Positions 1 through 10,635 of a stretch of DNA of 30,000 nucleotides are shown here, one piece after another. Made by a program: the position numbers and the translations under genes. The number at the start of each line of letters is the position of its first letter. The first letter of the stretch is position 1. The stretch is from positions 15,001 through 45,000 of the forward strand of contig CAUYUJ010019350.1 of NCBI GenBank assembly GCA_963575745.1. Reading direction: 5' to 3'. Below the pieces are notes generated by a model that searched no databases, was not told the origin of the DNA, and saw only the letters and a list, made by a program, of their open reading frames with translations. The DNA comes from Prorocentrum cordatum. Taxonomy: Eukaryota > Sar > Dinophyceae > Prorocentrales > Prorocentraceae.

Positions 1-84
1 GCAAAGCTTATGGCGTCAAATGGTTTGGGCACTCTTGCCAGCCAGTCTGGAGTGGGCCTTATGAGTGTTGGCACGTCACCAAGA

Positions 85-178
85 CGGCACAAGAGGGCCC
101 CAAGAGGGCCCCAAAAAAGACAGGACCCGAGCGAAGTTCTACAATAGCTCGAACAAGTCCCCAGGAAGCCCCAAGATG
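85..178. repeat. GGCCCCAAGA minisatellite patch
   Basis: Two good units (GAGGGCCCCAAGAGGGCCCC) near 92-113 and looser ones to about 178. Confidence 0.65.
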
Positions 179-1159
179 GCACCCGAGTCGGCGCCTGGGG
201 CAGGGAGGGCAGCGGCAGTCCGATAAAGTGGACGCGGGCTTGACATCACGTGGCGATGCAGCTAATAGGCAATGGATATGGCACGAACGTGGGACAACAG
301 TGGCGCTTACACCCTGCAGAGGAACCCGAGATGACTCTCTGAGCGATCGCGGAGCCACGAAGAGCGAAAGGCCACCTGCCATGGTGCGACAGAGCAGAAT
401 CGTGAACGGAGCTCGGGGAGGCAAAACGATACCGCTACTCCCAGGGCCTCTCCCGGGGTGCGTTCGGACAAGAATTTTTGAGGCGAATCCAGCGGTGGCG
501 ACGAGGGCCTCCCAGGAGGCCGAAAGAGGCGCGAGCGAGGAAGATGTAGCAGTATCGCTACCATCTTGTCCTCCTCCGGGAGCTCCCACGAGGAGGACAT
601 GAGGCCCAAGAGGCCACGCGGAACAGCAGCACGAAGCACCGGGTGGCACCCCAACGAGGGGGGCAGCAGCGCACGGAGTGGCACGCGGGCCACGGAGCAG
701 CCGGGTGGAATCCCGAGCGGCGCCCGCGCCGAGGAGCCACGGGGGGGCCACTGCGCAGGAGATACTGAAGACCACGGAGGAGGCCGAGGCGGACCCCGGG
801 ACCAACCCAAAACCCAGCGGGGCTTCTGCCCCAAAGGTGCGCCGACGACGAGGGGTAACGGCCCAGCGAGGCCACGGGCCTCCACTCCCCAGGGCGCTCC
901 ATGGAGAACTCCAGGGGCCTCGGTGCGCAAACAGACGGGACAGTGAGGGCGCAGCAGGTGCCCACGAGAGACACCTCTCCGTGCGGCCTGACACTGGAGG
1001 GACATATACAAGTGCACAAATATTCTTCCTCGTGGGGAGGGACGAGGAGGAGGAGGAGGAGGAGGCAACACTCCGAAGAGACGAGGGCAGGCAGGCATGA
1101 AGAGGACGACAAGAGGGCAACAAGTTCAAGAGTCATCATCATTCCTCGACTACCTTAGG
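179..1159. other. No recognisable gene
   Basis: GC-rich sequence with GGCCC-AAGA traces around 590-620 and a GGA run at 1040-1070. Overlapping frames on both strands (up to 356 codons) are low-complexity, and none shows a known domain. Confidence 0.5.
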
Positions 1160-1389
1160 GAAACGAACTCTATACACCGACGCTCTTTCCGACTCTGCAC
1201 TGAAATTCGCACGGGAACGCGGACGCTGGTGTATACGGGATCCTGGTGTATACATTTTCGTTGCTTCCCTTGGAAAACGGGGAACTAGTATACACCACGC
1301 CACCCCGACGTCGTCCCCGACCCTCAAAAAGTCATGGGATTGGAAAAACAACCCGCCACTGGTGATGTATCTGTTCCAATTTCCGATAC
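1160..1389. repeat. Dispersed repeat family A, copy 1
   Basis: About 230 bp align with 16075-16308 in the same orientation. Shared landmarks in order are: CTCTATACAC; GGATCCTGGTGTATACAT; TTCC(C)TTGGAAAACGGG or close variants; GTATACACCAC; CCCCGACGTCG; and CAAAAAGTCAT then CCCGCCACT. Several GTGTATAC/GTATACAC copies give it internal inverted symmetry. Similar peptides appear on the minus strand of both copies but in different frames, so it is probably non-coding. Confidence 0.75.
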
Positions 1390-1401
1390 CTCGCCTACGA
1401 C

Positions 1402-1514
1402 AGCACAGGAGGAGGAGGAGGAGGAGGAGGCGGAGGAGGAGGAGGAGGAGGGGGAGAGGAGGAGGAGGAGGAGGAGGAGGAGGAGGAGGAGGAGGAGGAG
1501 GAGGAGGAGAAGGA
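1402..1514. repeat. (GGA)n microsatellite
   Basis: Nearly pure GAG/GGA triplets with a few interruptions. All three plus-strand frames stay open as poly-Glu, poly-Arg or poly-Gly. Confidence 0.95.
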
Positions 1515-1760
1515 GGCGCGGATGTCTTGGATCGGCGCTGGACCCCCCCCCCCTTCGCCAAAGCGCGCGGAGCGCGCCGGGGACGGCGCTGGGAGGCGCC
1601 GCCAGGAAGCCCTGCGCCGACCCGAGGAAGCCGCGCGGAGCTCTGGAAGGTCACGCGTCGGCAGTTCGTCTCGTCGTGACCGTTACGATTCTTGCACATC
1701 GTACGGTTCGCATTAGCATTACGGAGGTTGCTCTCTCAGCACGGCTCGGCTTCCTCACAT

Positions 1761-1866
1761 GAGCGAGAGAGAGAGAGAGAGAGAAAAAAAAAAAAACAAA
1801 AGAGAGAGAGAGAGAGAGCCACACACACACACACACACAGGCACACGCACACACAGGCACACACAG
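1761..1866. repeat. (GA)n, short A run and (CA)n microsatellite
   Basis: GA repeats, an A13 run, more GA repeats, then CA repeats with GCACACGC interruptions. Confidence 0.95.
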
Positions 1867-3639
1867 AGCATCTGCGGGGTGGCTGTGAGGTCATTCTCGG
1901 GCAGCTGCCAGGTCGCTGCAGCGAAGGCACGGGGCAGCTATATCGTGGCTGCAGGGCAGCTGCGGGATAGCGGCAAGGTGGCTCCAAGGGAGGCTGCGCC
2001 GCGTCGATGAGGTGACAAGGAGGTGTCTGAGGCAGTTGCGAGGCAGCTCTAAGCATAACCTGAAGCCAGGTTTGGCCATGGCCAAAGCGCCAATATGAGC
2101 GCAAAGCGAGTCGCCGCACAAGCCCTCTTTATCCGACAGGCCAGAACCCCCAGAGCAAAATTGTTCAGAAGTTGTGCGCGCGGGCCATAAGAAGGAGTGG
2201 GGAGGATGATAGGTGGTGGAAGGGAGGAGAGGAGGGGAGTGGAGAAGAGAGGGAGTAGGAAGGGGTAAGGGGACGAGACCAGGAGGAGAGGCAGGCTGTA
2301 CTTGCCCAGCTTCGCACCCCATGGGGGCCGACACCAACGGCAAACTGCGAGGACTTCGTGTTGCCTTTGGTGCACGACTGCCCCGATACTGCGCGACTCC
2401 CCCCGGTCCGACTTTGCCCGGCCCAGCTTCTCCCGAAGACGGACGAAGCTTTCCCTTTCCACCCCCAGCTCTCAAGCACCTCAAGGACCTGATACAGCTC
2501 CCCAGACGCGGGTCCGAGCACATCTTCCACAGCTTGCCCAACTTCTGGGCCAAGAGGTCTATGCTTGCTGGCGACCTGCATTTCGCGCGTGTAATTTACG
2601 ATATTCTGCCTTTCAACTCACACCCTGCACCCGCCAGGCGCGCAATAGTCAGGTACACGTCTGCCGCAGCCCCCGTCACATGCGCACTCTCCCCCCATCT
2701 CTGGCGAGCAGAACAGCAACAACTTGCTGCTCAAAGCTCTGCTGCAATCGTGCCACTTCTTGAGCAGCCCCTGCATTGAGGAGGCACCAATTGTCCTCAG
2801 CGCACGTCGCCATGCTCACCACCAGGCCCTTCCAGCCCGTCTGACGCCACTAGCCCTGCTCGTCAACGCCGCCCGTGATCCCAGCCCCCACCACGCCCCG
2901 CCAGGTCCCTCCAACCCTGCCTGCCGCCACCGCCAGCTTCTGCCACGAGATCCCACCAGCTCCTGCTCCGCATCATTCGCTCTGCTTGCCCAGCTCCAGT
3001 GCTCGCCGCCAGCCCCAGCTGCCCTCTGGCCAACCCCGCTGGCCCTGACTGTTGCCCTCATGCCCGCTGGCTGCTAGGAGCGGCCTGCCACACCCACAAG
3101 CCTTCCTCCCCCCTCTTCCCCCTGTTCCCCTCTTCTCCCTGTTGCTAGCAGCGGGCTACGTAAAAGTAAGTGTGCGGCGTCAAAAGTCAGAGTCATATGC
3201 AAGAGAACGTGCCATAGAAGTGTTGGCATGGTGGGATACCAGAATTGGCCACATCATACCAGTGCTAACCACAAGACCACCTTCTCTCCCCAAATCTACA
3301 AGCGTGAAGCGGGACGACTGTGCAAACTGCTGATCCAGAACGCCCCTGAACTTGGCCTCAGCCGAGAGCATCACCTGTTGCAAGAAGGGCACTCAGGGAG
3401 TATCAAGTTCGTAAATGGATGAAGGGGATTGGGAAACATATGACAAAGACAAGGTTTAAACGGTCATGCTGAAAACGTGTCGATTGGGAGAAAGAAAAGC
3501 ATACCCAGGGTCGACCCCATTCAGCAAGCCGAGCAACCCGAACACCGACACGAATGCAACTCTGTGCCTCGGATCCTTTTCGCGTGCGCCCGGGCAACGC
3601 TTGTGAAACAGACACGCACTGCGACTTACCCAGGGTGCA
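1867..3639. other. No recognisable gene
   Basis: It contains a purine-rich part at 2190-2290 and a pyrimidine-rich, proline/alanine-frame part at 2800-3160. The segment 3170-3422 is compositionally more balanced and open on both strands (64 codons plus, 70 codons minus), but I recognise no protein in it. Confidence 0.5.
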
Positions 3640-3780
3640 GCGAAAGAGGAAGGAGGACGAGGAGTAGAAGAAAGAGGAGGGGAAAGCAGGCATGCAGGAG
3701 GGAGCAGGGGGAGGGACACAGGGGGTGAAGGGATTGGGAAGGAAGAGGAAGAGGAGGAGGAGGACGACGACAAGAGGCAT
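3640..3780. repeat. Purine-rich GGA/GAA tract
   Basis: GGAAGGAGG-type low-complexity sequence on the plus strand, with GAGGAGGAGGA near 3740-3765. Confidence 0.8.
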
Positions 3781-4189
3781 GGCAGAGATCGACCTGGATA
3801 ACCATGAAAAACCCCAGAGGTCCACCTGCCAGCGAATCCCGTCTGACTTTGTGTTTTTGCATGGCTGGTACGTGTTTGGATGCCTCTCTGAACATTGCCC
3901 CGCCGTCGAAGGTGATGTAGAGAACACAAATGAACACACTACCGCCCTCTGGTTTGAAACGACCCCCGAAACAATAGCCAGACACGGGACGCTACATCTT
4001 TCAAGAATACTAAAGCCACCCTCAGTCGCGGCCCGACCGATGAGGCGCGCAATCGGTCACTCCGCGGGGTCTACCGTCCAAAATATGCCCCCCAGGAGGC
4101 CACTATCGTGTCGGGAGCATTCAGGAAGCCAAACATGCGACATTCTATATCACGTGACTTACAAAAATGACGCGTCAGGCGGATACTAG
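3692..4189 (+). other. Unsupported open frame of 165 codons
   Basis: The first ~30 codons are low-complexity Gly/Arg/Lys from the purine tract. An internal Met at 3779 begins a more protein-like stretch (MAEIDLDNHEKPQRS, then FVFLHGWYVFGCLSEHC) of about 136 residues. No family is recognised and no splice context is evident. It could be a gene fragment or chance. Confidence 0.15.
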
Positions 4190-4646
4190 CGCTCACGGGC
4201 GGAAGGACCAAACGCGCAAGGTGAACGAAAGATCAGCGACCGATCCCAAGACGCGCACCCTTTGATCATGAAGACCTACAGGCTCCAAAAAACAAGACGA
4301 GACATCCGCATCGCGCCAAAGCCCGCTCCGTGCTGGAACGGGTGGAATGCGTCGCAGCGCTCAGATGAAGAACGCGTCGAAGTGCTATGTCTGGAGTTGC
4401 AGATCGAGACAACACCCCCAGAGACTCTGGCACATCCCGCGCGCGGCCGCTTATTGCACAATTACGGTGGCAGCAGGACCATGATAGAACCCTGAAAGCG
4501 CCTGGGCACTGCACTTCGCAGGCCACATTCCAACATGGCATGTCGACTCGAACGACAGCTAACCCTCATGCCACCCGACACATGCTCCTGCTCCGCACCC
4601 ATGAGCCGCTGCTGCCGCATCGCATCCGGCCATCTCGGGCCCCAGT

Positions 4647-4793
4647 ATGCCCGCACCACTGGCCATCGCTCGGACGTCCATTCCCTGTGCTTTTTTCGGT
4701 TTCGTGCGTGGTTTTTTCGCCAAATGGTCGAGGATGCTCCTCGATGGTCCTCGCCGAAGGAAAAATGCACACGTCCGAGCGATGCCCGCACCA
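4647..4793. mobile_element. Short palindromic (MITE-like) element with 12 bp flanking direct repeats
   Basis: ATGCCCGCACCA occurs at 4647-4658 and again at 4782-4793. Between them, CATCGCTCGGACGT (4664-4677) is perfectly inverted as ACGTCCGAGCGATG (4771-4784). A second, imperfect inner arm pairs TGTGC-TTTTTTCGG with CCGAAGGAAAAATGCACA. The whole could fold into a hairpin of about 120 nt. No protein is encoded. It may be a non-autonomous transposon or a structured terminator-like relic; the call as a mobile element is inference. Confidence 0.5.
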
Positions 4794-4794
4794 A

Positions 4795-4858
4795 GAACGG
4801 CCACCCTTACGCGAAAGAACGGGCCACTCTGGCGAAAGAACGGCCACCCTTACGCGGG
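4795..4858. repeat. Short tandem repeat, GAACGGCCACCCTTACGCG
   Basis: Two near-identical copies of GAACGGCCACCCTTACGCG flank a diverged middle copy (GAACGGGCCACTCTGGCG), all joined by AAA. It directly follows the palindromic element. Confidence 0.7.
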
Positions 4859-5039
4859 TCCGACTTTCGCCGCCCCCTGCGCTCCCTTCCCCGGCGGGCC
4901 CGCCGCGCCCTCGGCTGGGCCCGCCCTCTGCGCTGCGGCCTCCGCCCCTTCACCCCGCGCCGGCCGCGCCCCGCCGCTCCCCCCGCCCCTCTCGCCGTGC
5001 CGCTTTCGGGGGCGAGCCCTGCGCGGCGATGCGAGGGAG

Positions 5040-5382
5040 GTCTCGTCGTCGTCGTCGTCGCAGTGCCTCCTCCGTCCTCCGTCCTCCTCCTCCTCTTGCT
5101 CCTCCTCCTCCTCCTCCGCCTCCTCTTCCTCCTCCTCTTCCGTCCTCCTCCTCTTCCGTCCTCCTCCTCTTCCGTCCTCCTCCTCATCCTCCTCATCGTC
5201 ATGATCGTCATCATCGTCATCATCATCATCAGCAGCATCAGCAGCATCATCATCATCAGCAGCATCATCATCATCGTCATCATCAGCATCATCAGCATCA
5301 GCATCAGCATCACCATCAGCATCAGCGTCAGCATCATCATCATCAGCATCAGCATCATCATCAGCATCAGCATCAGCATCAG

Positions 5383-5458
<76 letters not shown>

Positions 5459-6229
5459 TCATCATCCCTCTCCTCCCCTCCTCTCCTCCCTCTTCTCTCC
5501 TCCTCTTCTCTTCTCCTCCTTCCTCCTCCTCCTCCTCCGCCTTCCCCTCCTCCTTCTCCTCTCCTCCTCCTCTCTCCTCCTCCTCCTCCTCTCCTCATCC
5601 TCCTCCCTCCCTCCATCTCTCTCTCCTCCTCCTCCTCCTCCCTCCTCCTCCTCCTCCTCTCCTCCCTCCCTCCTCCCTCTCCCTCCTCCCTCCCCTCCTC
5701 CCTCCTCCCTCCTCCCTCCTCCTCCCTCCTCCTCCTTCCTCCTCCTCCTCCTCCTCCTCCTCCTCCTCCTCCTCCTCCTTCCTCCTCCTCCTCCTAACTC
5801 CGTCATCATCCGTCCTCCGCCCACCTCATCCTTCTCATCCTCCTCCTCATCCTCCTCCTCCCCCCCTCCTCGTTCTCATCTTCCTGGTCCCTCTCATCCT
5901 CCTCATCCATCTGGTTGTCCTCGTTACTGCTGACATGGTCGTCCGTTCCTCGCACGTCACTCTCATCCCGCCGTTCCTCCTCCTCCTCGTCATCATCAGC
6001 ATCGCAGTATTATTCAGCGCCATGGTGATCATCAGCATCATCATCATCATCATCATCAGCAGCAGCATCATCATCATCGTCATCATCACCATCATCATAA
6101 TCAGCATCACCATCATCAGCATCAGCAGCATCAGCATCAGCATCAGCATCATCATCATCATCAGCATCATCATCAGCATCAGCATCATCATCAGCATCAG
6201 CATCATCAATGTCATCATCATCATCATCG

Positions 6230-6272
<43 letters not shown>

Positions 6273-7483
6273 AAGCATCGGCATCATCCGCATCAGCAGC
6301 ATCATCATCATCATCATCCGCAGCATCATCATCATCATCAGCATCATCAACATGATCAGCAGCAGCAGCATCAGTATCGGCATCGTCATCATCATCAGCA
6401 TCATCATCATCGTCATCACCACCAGCAGCAACAGCAGTATCAACAGCATCATCATCAGCAACAGCATCAGCATCGTAATCATCGATATCATCATCAACAG
6501 CATCAGCATCAGCATCAGCATCATCATCATCAGAAACAGCATCATCAGCATCAGCATCAGCATCAGCATCAGCATCAGCATCAGCCGCAGCTTCGTCATC
6601 ATCATCAGCATCCTCATCGGCATCATCATCATCAGTACCATCATCAACAGCAGCAGCATCATCAGCAGCATCAGCATCATCATCAGCAGCAGCATCAGAA
6701 TCATCAGAATGGTCATCATCATCATCAGCATCGTGAGCATCATCATCAGCAGAATCATCAGCATCGCCATCAGCATCATCAACCCTTCTCAGCATCAGCA
6801 TCACCATCACCATCACCATCATCAGCAGCATCAGCATCAGCATCATCATCAGCATCATCAGCGTCATCAGCATCATCCGCATCAGCATCACCATCGTCGT
6901 CATCAGCATCCTAATCATCATCAGCATCGGCATCATCCGCATCCTCATCATCAGCAGAATGCTAACCATCATCAGCATAACAGCATGGTCAGCATCAGCA
7001 TCAGCAGCATCAGCAGCAGCATCATAATTCGTATCATCGTCATTCTTATCATCACCATCATCAGCATCATCATCATCACGATCAGCACCATCAGCATCAC
7101 CAGCATCATCATCATCAGCATCCTCATCGTCATCGTCAACATCATTCTCGTCGTCGCCATCGTCATCATCTTCATCAGCATAGCCTTCATCATCAACAGG
7201 ATTATCATCATCAGCAGCATCCTCGTCATCATAATCATCATCATAAGCATTATCAGCATCAGCACCATCCGCATCATCACCATCATCATCAACAGCAACG
7301 TCATCATCAGCATCACCATCATCATCATCAGCAGCAGCATCAACATCATCATACTCACCCTCATTATCAGCATCAGTATCACTATCAGCCGAATCAGTAT
7401 CATGATCATCATTATCGTCATCATCATCGTCGTCATCATCATCTGCATTATCGTGATCATCATCATCGTCATCATCATCACCG

Positions 7484-7530
<47 letters not shown>

Positions 7531-7895
7531 GTCGTCATCGTCCTCAGCATCATCATCATGATCATGATCGTCATCATCACCGTAATCATCATCATCGTCC
7601 TTAGCATCACCATCATCATCTCCCACACCACCGTCACCACCAGCATCATCAGCAGCAGCATCAACATCAGCAGCAGCATCATTAGCAGCAACAGCATCAG
7701 CATTATCATCATCATCGTCATCATCATCATCATCATCATCAGCATCGTCATCATGATCATCATCATCATCATCAGCATCATCATCGTCATCATTCTCATC
7801 CTCGCCCTCCTCATCATCATCACCATCATCAGCAGCAGCATGATCATCAATATCATCATCGTCGTCACCACCACCACCATCACCATCACCATCAC

Positions 7896-7933
<38 letters not shown>

Positions 7934-7950
7934 GCAGCAGCATCATCACG
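5040..7950. repeat. Giant compound trinucleotide tract (TCC, CAT, CAG)
   Basis: TCG/TCC repeats (5040-5195) pass into CAT with CAG and CGT interruptions (5200-5460), including more than 20 pure CAT units near 5385-5455. A TCC-rich block follows (5460-5990), then almost 2 kb of mixed CAT and CAG repeats (5990-7950). A plus-strand frame of 1216 codons and minus-strand frames of 538, 350 and 311 codons cross it, made almost wholly of Ile/Ser/His or Met/Leu/Asp runs. These are by-products of the repeat, not genes. Confidence 0.95.
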
Positions 7951-8056
7951 GCTCTCTCAAGCCTGGGGGCACAAGGTGTCACACGTGACCGCCTCCCGTG
8001 CCCCCTCGAACAATCGCCACCCATAATACTGAGCTAGCGCGGTGTCATGACTTACC

Positions 8057-8190
8057 ACAGGCAGCTGGATATATACGTATGTATATGCATCTGTGTATCT
8101 ACATGTGTACGTGCAGATGTGCATAGTTGTGTGTGTGCGTATGTACGCATGTATAGATATACATATATACAGAAACATGTACGCACACAC
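8057..8190. repeat. TG/TA-rich low-complexity tract
   Basis: GTATATACGTATGTATATGC, TGTGTATCTACATGTGTACG and similar alternating purine-pyrimidine sequence, ending in ACGCACACACACATG. Confidence 0.85.
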
Positions 8191-8291
8191 ACATGTCTTG
8201 GCGTCGCGGCCACGTGCGCGGCAGCGTGGCGTAGTAGGTAAAGGTAGGAGGCGCGCGCTGCCGACCCAGTTCACACGGCGTGAGGACACTG

Positions 8292-8400
8292 GACACACAC
8301 ACACACACACACACGACCACACAACAACACACACACACACACACACACTTGTTCAGCATAACACCGCGTAAAAGCATACACACACAATCACAAACACACG
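8292..8400. repeat. (CA)n microsatellites
   Basis: CA runs at about 8292-8314 and 8328-8350, plus a shorter run near 8378, with GACCACACAACA between the first two. Confidence 0.95.
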
Positions 8401-8423
8401 TGCAAGTGTATCCGCCGAACCTT

Positions 8424-8437
8424 GGGGGGGGGGGGGG
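8424..8437. repeat. G14 homopolymer
   Basis: A run of 14 G bases inside a G-rich segment; a possible site of assembly or length error. Confidence 0.9.
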
Positions 8438-8689
8438 AAGAAGGCGTCTGAGAGGATTGGCTGTCCCCCCTCCCCGGTGTCCCCCTTCCCGGGGAGCCAC
8501 AGTCCCACGAGAGGGGAGGGGGGTGGGGCGACGAGCAACGCACCTCCTGGGCCCCCCGGGCCTCCAAATGCACCCTCCGACGCATCAAACACAGAGAAGA
8601 TGCTGTCTGAGGCCACAAGAGAACCCCCGAGAGGGCCGCACGATGCCATGATTTTCACAGTGTGGTGCGACCTGTTCGCGGCCTCGCCT

Positions 8690-8800
8690 CTTCGGGCTTC
8701 TGAGGCCCCAGGCGGCCCGCAAGGCCCCCCAGACCAGCCGAAGACGGCCCAAAAGGCCCCCAAGAGGGCCCAGAGACAGCCCAAGAGAGCCCCACGCGTG
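8690..8800. repeat. GGCCCCAAGA minisatellite patch
   Basis: Degenerate units such as GGCCCAAAAGGCCCCCAAGA and GGGCCCAGAGACAGCCCAAG. Same orientation as the patch in the FGGY intron. Confidence 0.75.
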
Positions 8801-8857
8801 CGAATGTATGCACATGCTCGCAATGTGTATCTATATTGATGTGTGTATAATTAATGA

Positions 8858-8892
8858 TAGAGAGAGAGGGTGAGAGAGAGAGAGAGAGAGCG
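8858..8892. repeat. (GA)n microsatellite
   Basis: GA repeats interrupted by GGT and GC; between two GGCCCCAAGA patches. Confidence 0.9.
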
Positions 8893-8984
8893 AGTCGTCG
8901 GTCCCCACATCCGCAAAAAGAACGATCCGCCACAACTCGTCTTCTGGCAGGGAGGCTGGGTCCTGGGCGCCCCGGATGTGTTCG

Positions 8985-9190
8985 CGAGGGCCCCAGATGA
9001 CCCCAAGACGGCCCCAGAGGAGGCCAGAAGGCCCCACCCACGAGGCCCCGAAGGGCCCCCCCCTAGACGGCAAAGGCAAGCCAAGGACGACCGAAGATGG
9101 CCCCGGGAGGGCCGCTAGTCGGCCCAGCGGGCCCCCAAGACGCTCCCCTAGAGGGCTCTCGAGAAGGCCACGAGAGGCGACAAAACAAAC
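8985..9190. repeat. GGCCCCAAGA minisatellite patch
   Basis: Degenerate units: GGGCCCCAGATGACCCCAAG, ACGGCCCCAGAGGAGGCC, GATGGCCCCGGGAGGGCC. Units blur into one another toward the end. Confidence 0.7.
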
Positions 9191-9454
9191 GTTCCTCAAA
9201 TAGTGTGACGGCTTCAGCATACTCGCCTTTTCGCGAGAACACCAAATGGACTACTATGGGCGACGTCAGCGTATGGACGTTTGTCATTTGTTTCCCTGCC
9301 CCCCTTCCCCCCTCTTTCGCCCACCCGTCTCTCCTTCTTCCCATGCCTTCGCGCTCTTGCATATTCCGCTGAGCGTGTTTGACTCAACTTGCACAGGCGT
9401 CCGCCTTGGATGCACGGCCACAGTCAGTCAGTCAGTCGCCTTGTTAGTCTTCAG

Positions 9455-9562
9455 AGCGCCCGAGACGGCCCAAGAGGCCCCCAAGATCGCCCCAAGAAGG
9501 CCCGAAAGGCCCAAGAGAAGCCCACGAGGGCCCCAAGAGGGCTCCAAGGATAGCTCCCCCGA
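9455..9562. repeat. GGCCCCAAGA minisatellite patch
   Basis: Clear units such as GGCCCAAGAGGCCCCCAAGA and GAGGGCCCCAAGAGGGCTCC. A (CAGT)n stretch precedes it at 9422-9437. Confidence 0.8.
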
Positions 9563-10439
9563 GACTAGAAAGCCTGAAGCCCACAACTCAGGCACGGAGG
9601 TGGGCTGACCCGAAGGCCACCAGATGAAGGATACTGATCAGACAACACTGGGACCGACACATTGGAGCACCACACATTGGACGGATGCGCATGCCAGGTA
9701 GCCACTGGATGCTCCCTCCACGAATACGGGTTGCAAATGGGTGCCCAAGCACAATCGCACGCGCAAAAGCAAGAGGCTCAAATGACGCCGCAAACTTCTA
9801 TGTATATTAGAAACCTGCTGGACTCCGCATGCATTGACAGCTTGATGTTTCATCTGGGTTTTACGAGTGCACCTGATCACACACACACACACACACACAC
9901 ACTGATCCAGGTCAAAAATATGACTACGCTTTCTCAGAAGCCCACTCTTGAACATGCTACACCAGTTGTCCCCGAAGAGGCAGCACAAGGTGCAGGACGG
10001 GCGTGTCCTTGGTCGGCAGCGGCAGCGTCCTCCGCTTCGATGCTGCATGTCAGTTTGCGACTCAAGCATCCTGTGTTGCTGACCTTATGGGCCGCTTCCT
10101 AAAAGCTCTCGCTATAAGCACCCCTGCTCGCGTGACTGCACATACACATGCAAGCCATCGCCCAACACAAAGACGCCTTCCTACTGCTAATTCACGCTGC
10201 ATCGACCAACGCTGCAGGGTGTGCGCCGTGACATGATGGGAACACCGCTGGACAGGCCGGGCACGCCACGCGCAATGCCGTCCACGGGGAAGCGCCCAAG
10301 GGGGGAGGAGAGAAGGGCAGAAACTGTACAGGAGAGCAAGTGCATGCCTGGCCAGCCGCACGTCGGAGTTTCGGCGACGCGACCCGCAAGCATGAGCAAC
10401 AGCCCACTAAAAAGAACTGCTGCCAATAAATCACTCAAG
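9563..10439. other. No recognisable gene
   Basis: Mixed-composition sequence, less GC-rich than its surroundings, apart from the CA run. The longest frames (146 codons plus, 143 minus) show no domain I recognise. Confidence 0.5.
9879..9902. repeat. (CA)12 microsatellite
   Basis: A pure CA run. Confidence 0.95.
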
Positions 10440-10508
10440 ACGGAGGGAGGAGGGAGGAGGGAGAAGGGAGAGAGGAGGAGCAAGGAGGAGGAGGAGGAGG
10501 AGGAAAAG
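10440..10508. repeat. GGA-rich tract
   Basis: GGAGGGAGG then (GGA)n; ends about 130 bp before the large minisatellite. Confidence 0.85.
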
Positions 10509-10635
10509 GTCGATGATGCTGAGGAGGAGGATGAAGTGCCCGAGCAGGCGCTACGGGCACGGGTATTCACAATTAGCCTGGCGAAGGACCCGACCATATG
10601 CAGTTGTGAGTACCGTCTTTGTGAGCAACGCATTC

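Noticed and set aside
5380-5460. Poly-histidine or CRISPR-like regular array
   Set aside because: A pure trinucleotide repeat without distinct repeat and spacer units; no CRISPR array is present in the window.
4387-8037. Open frame of 1216 codons, plus strand
   Set aside because: Almost entirely Ile/Ser/His/Leu/Pro runs from CAT, CAG and TCC triplets; the same DNA gives long frames on the minus strand. It is a microsatellite artefact.
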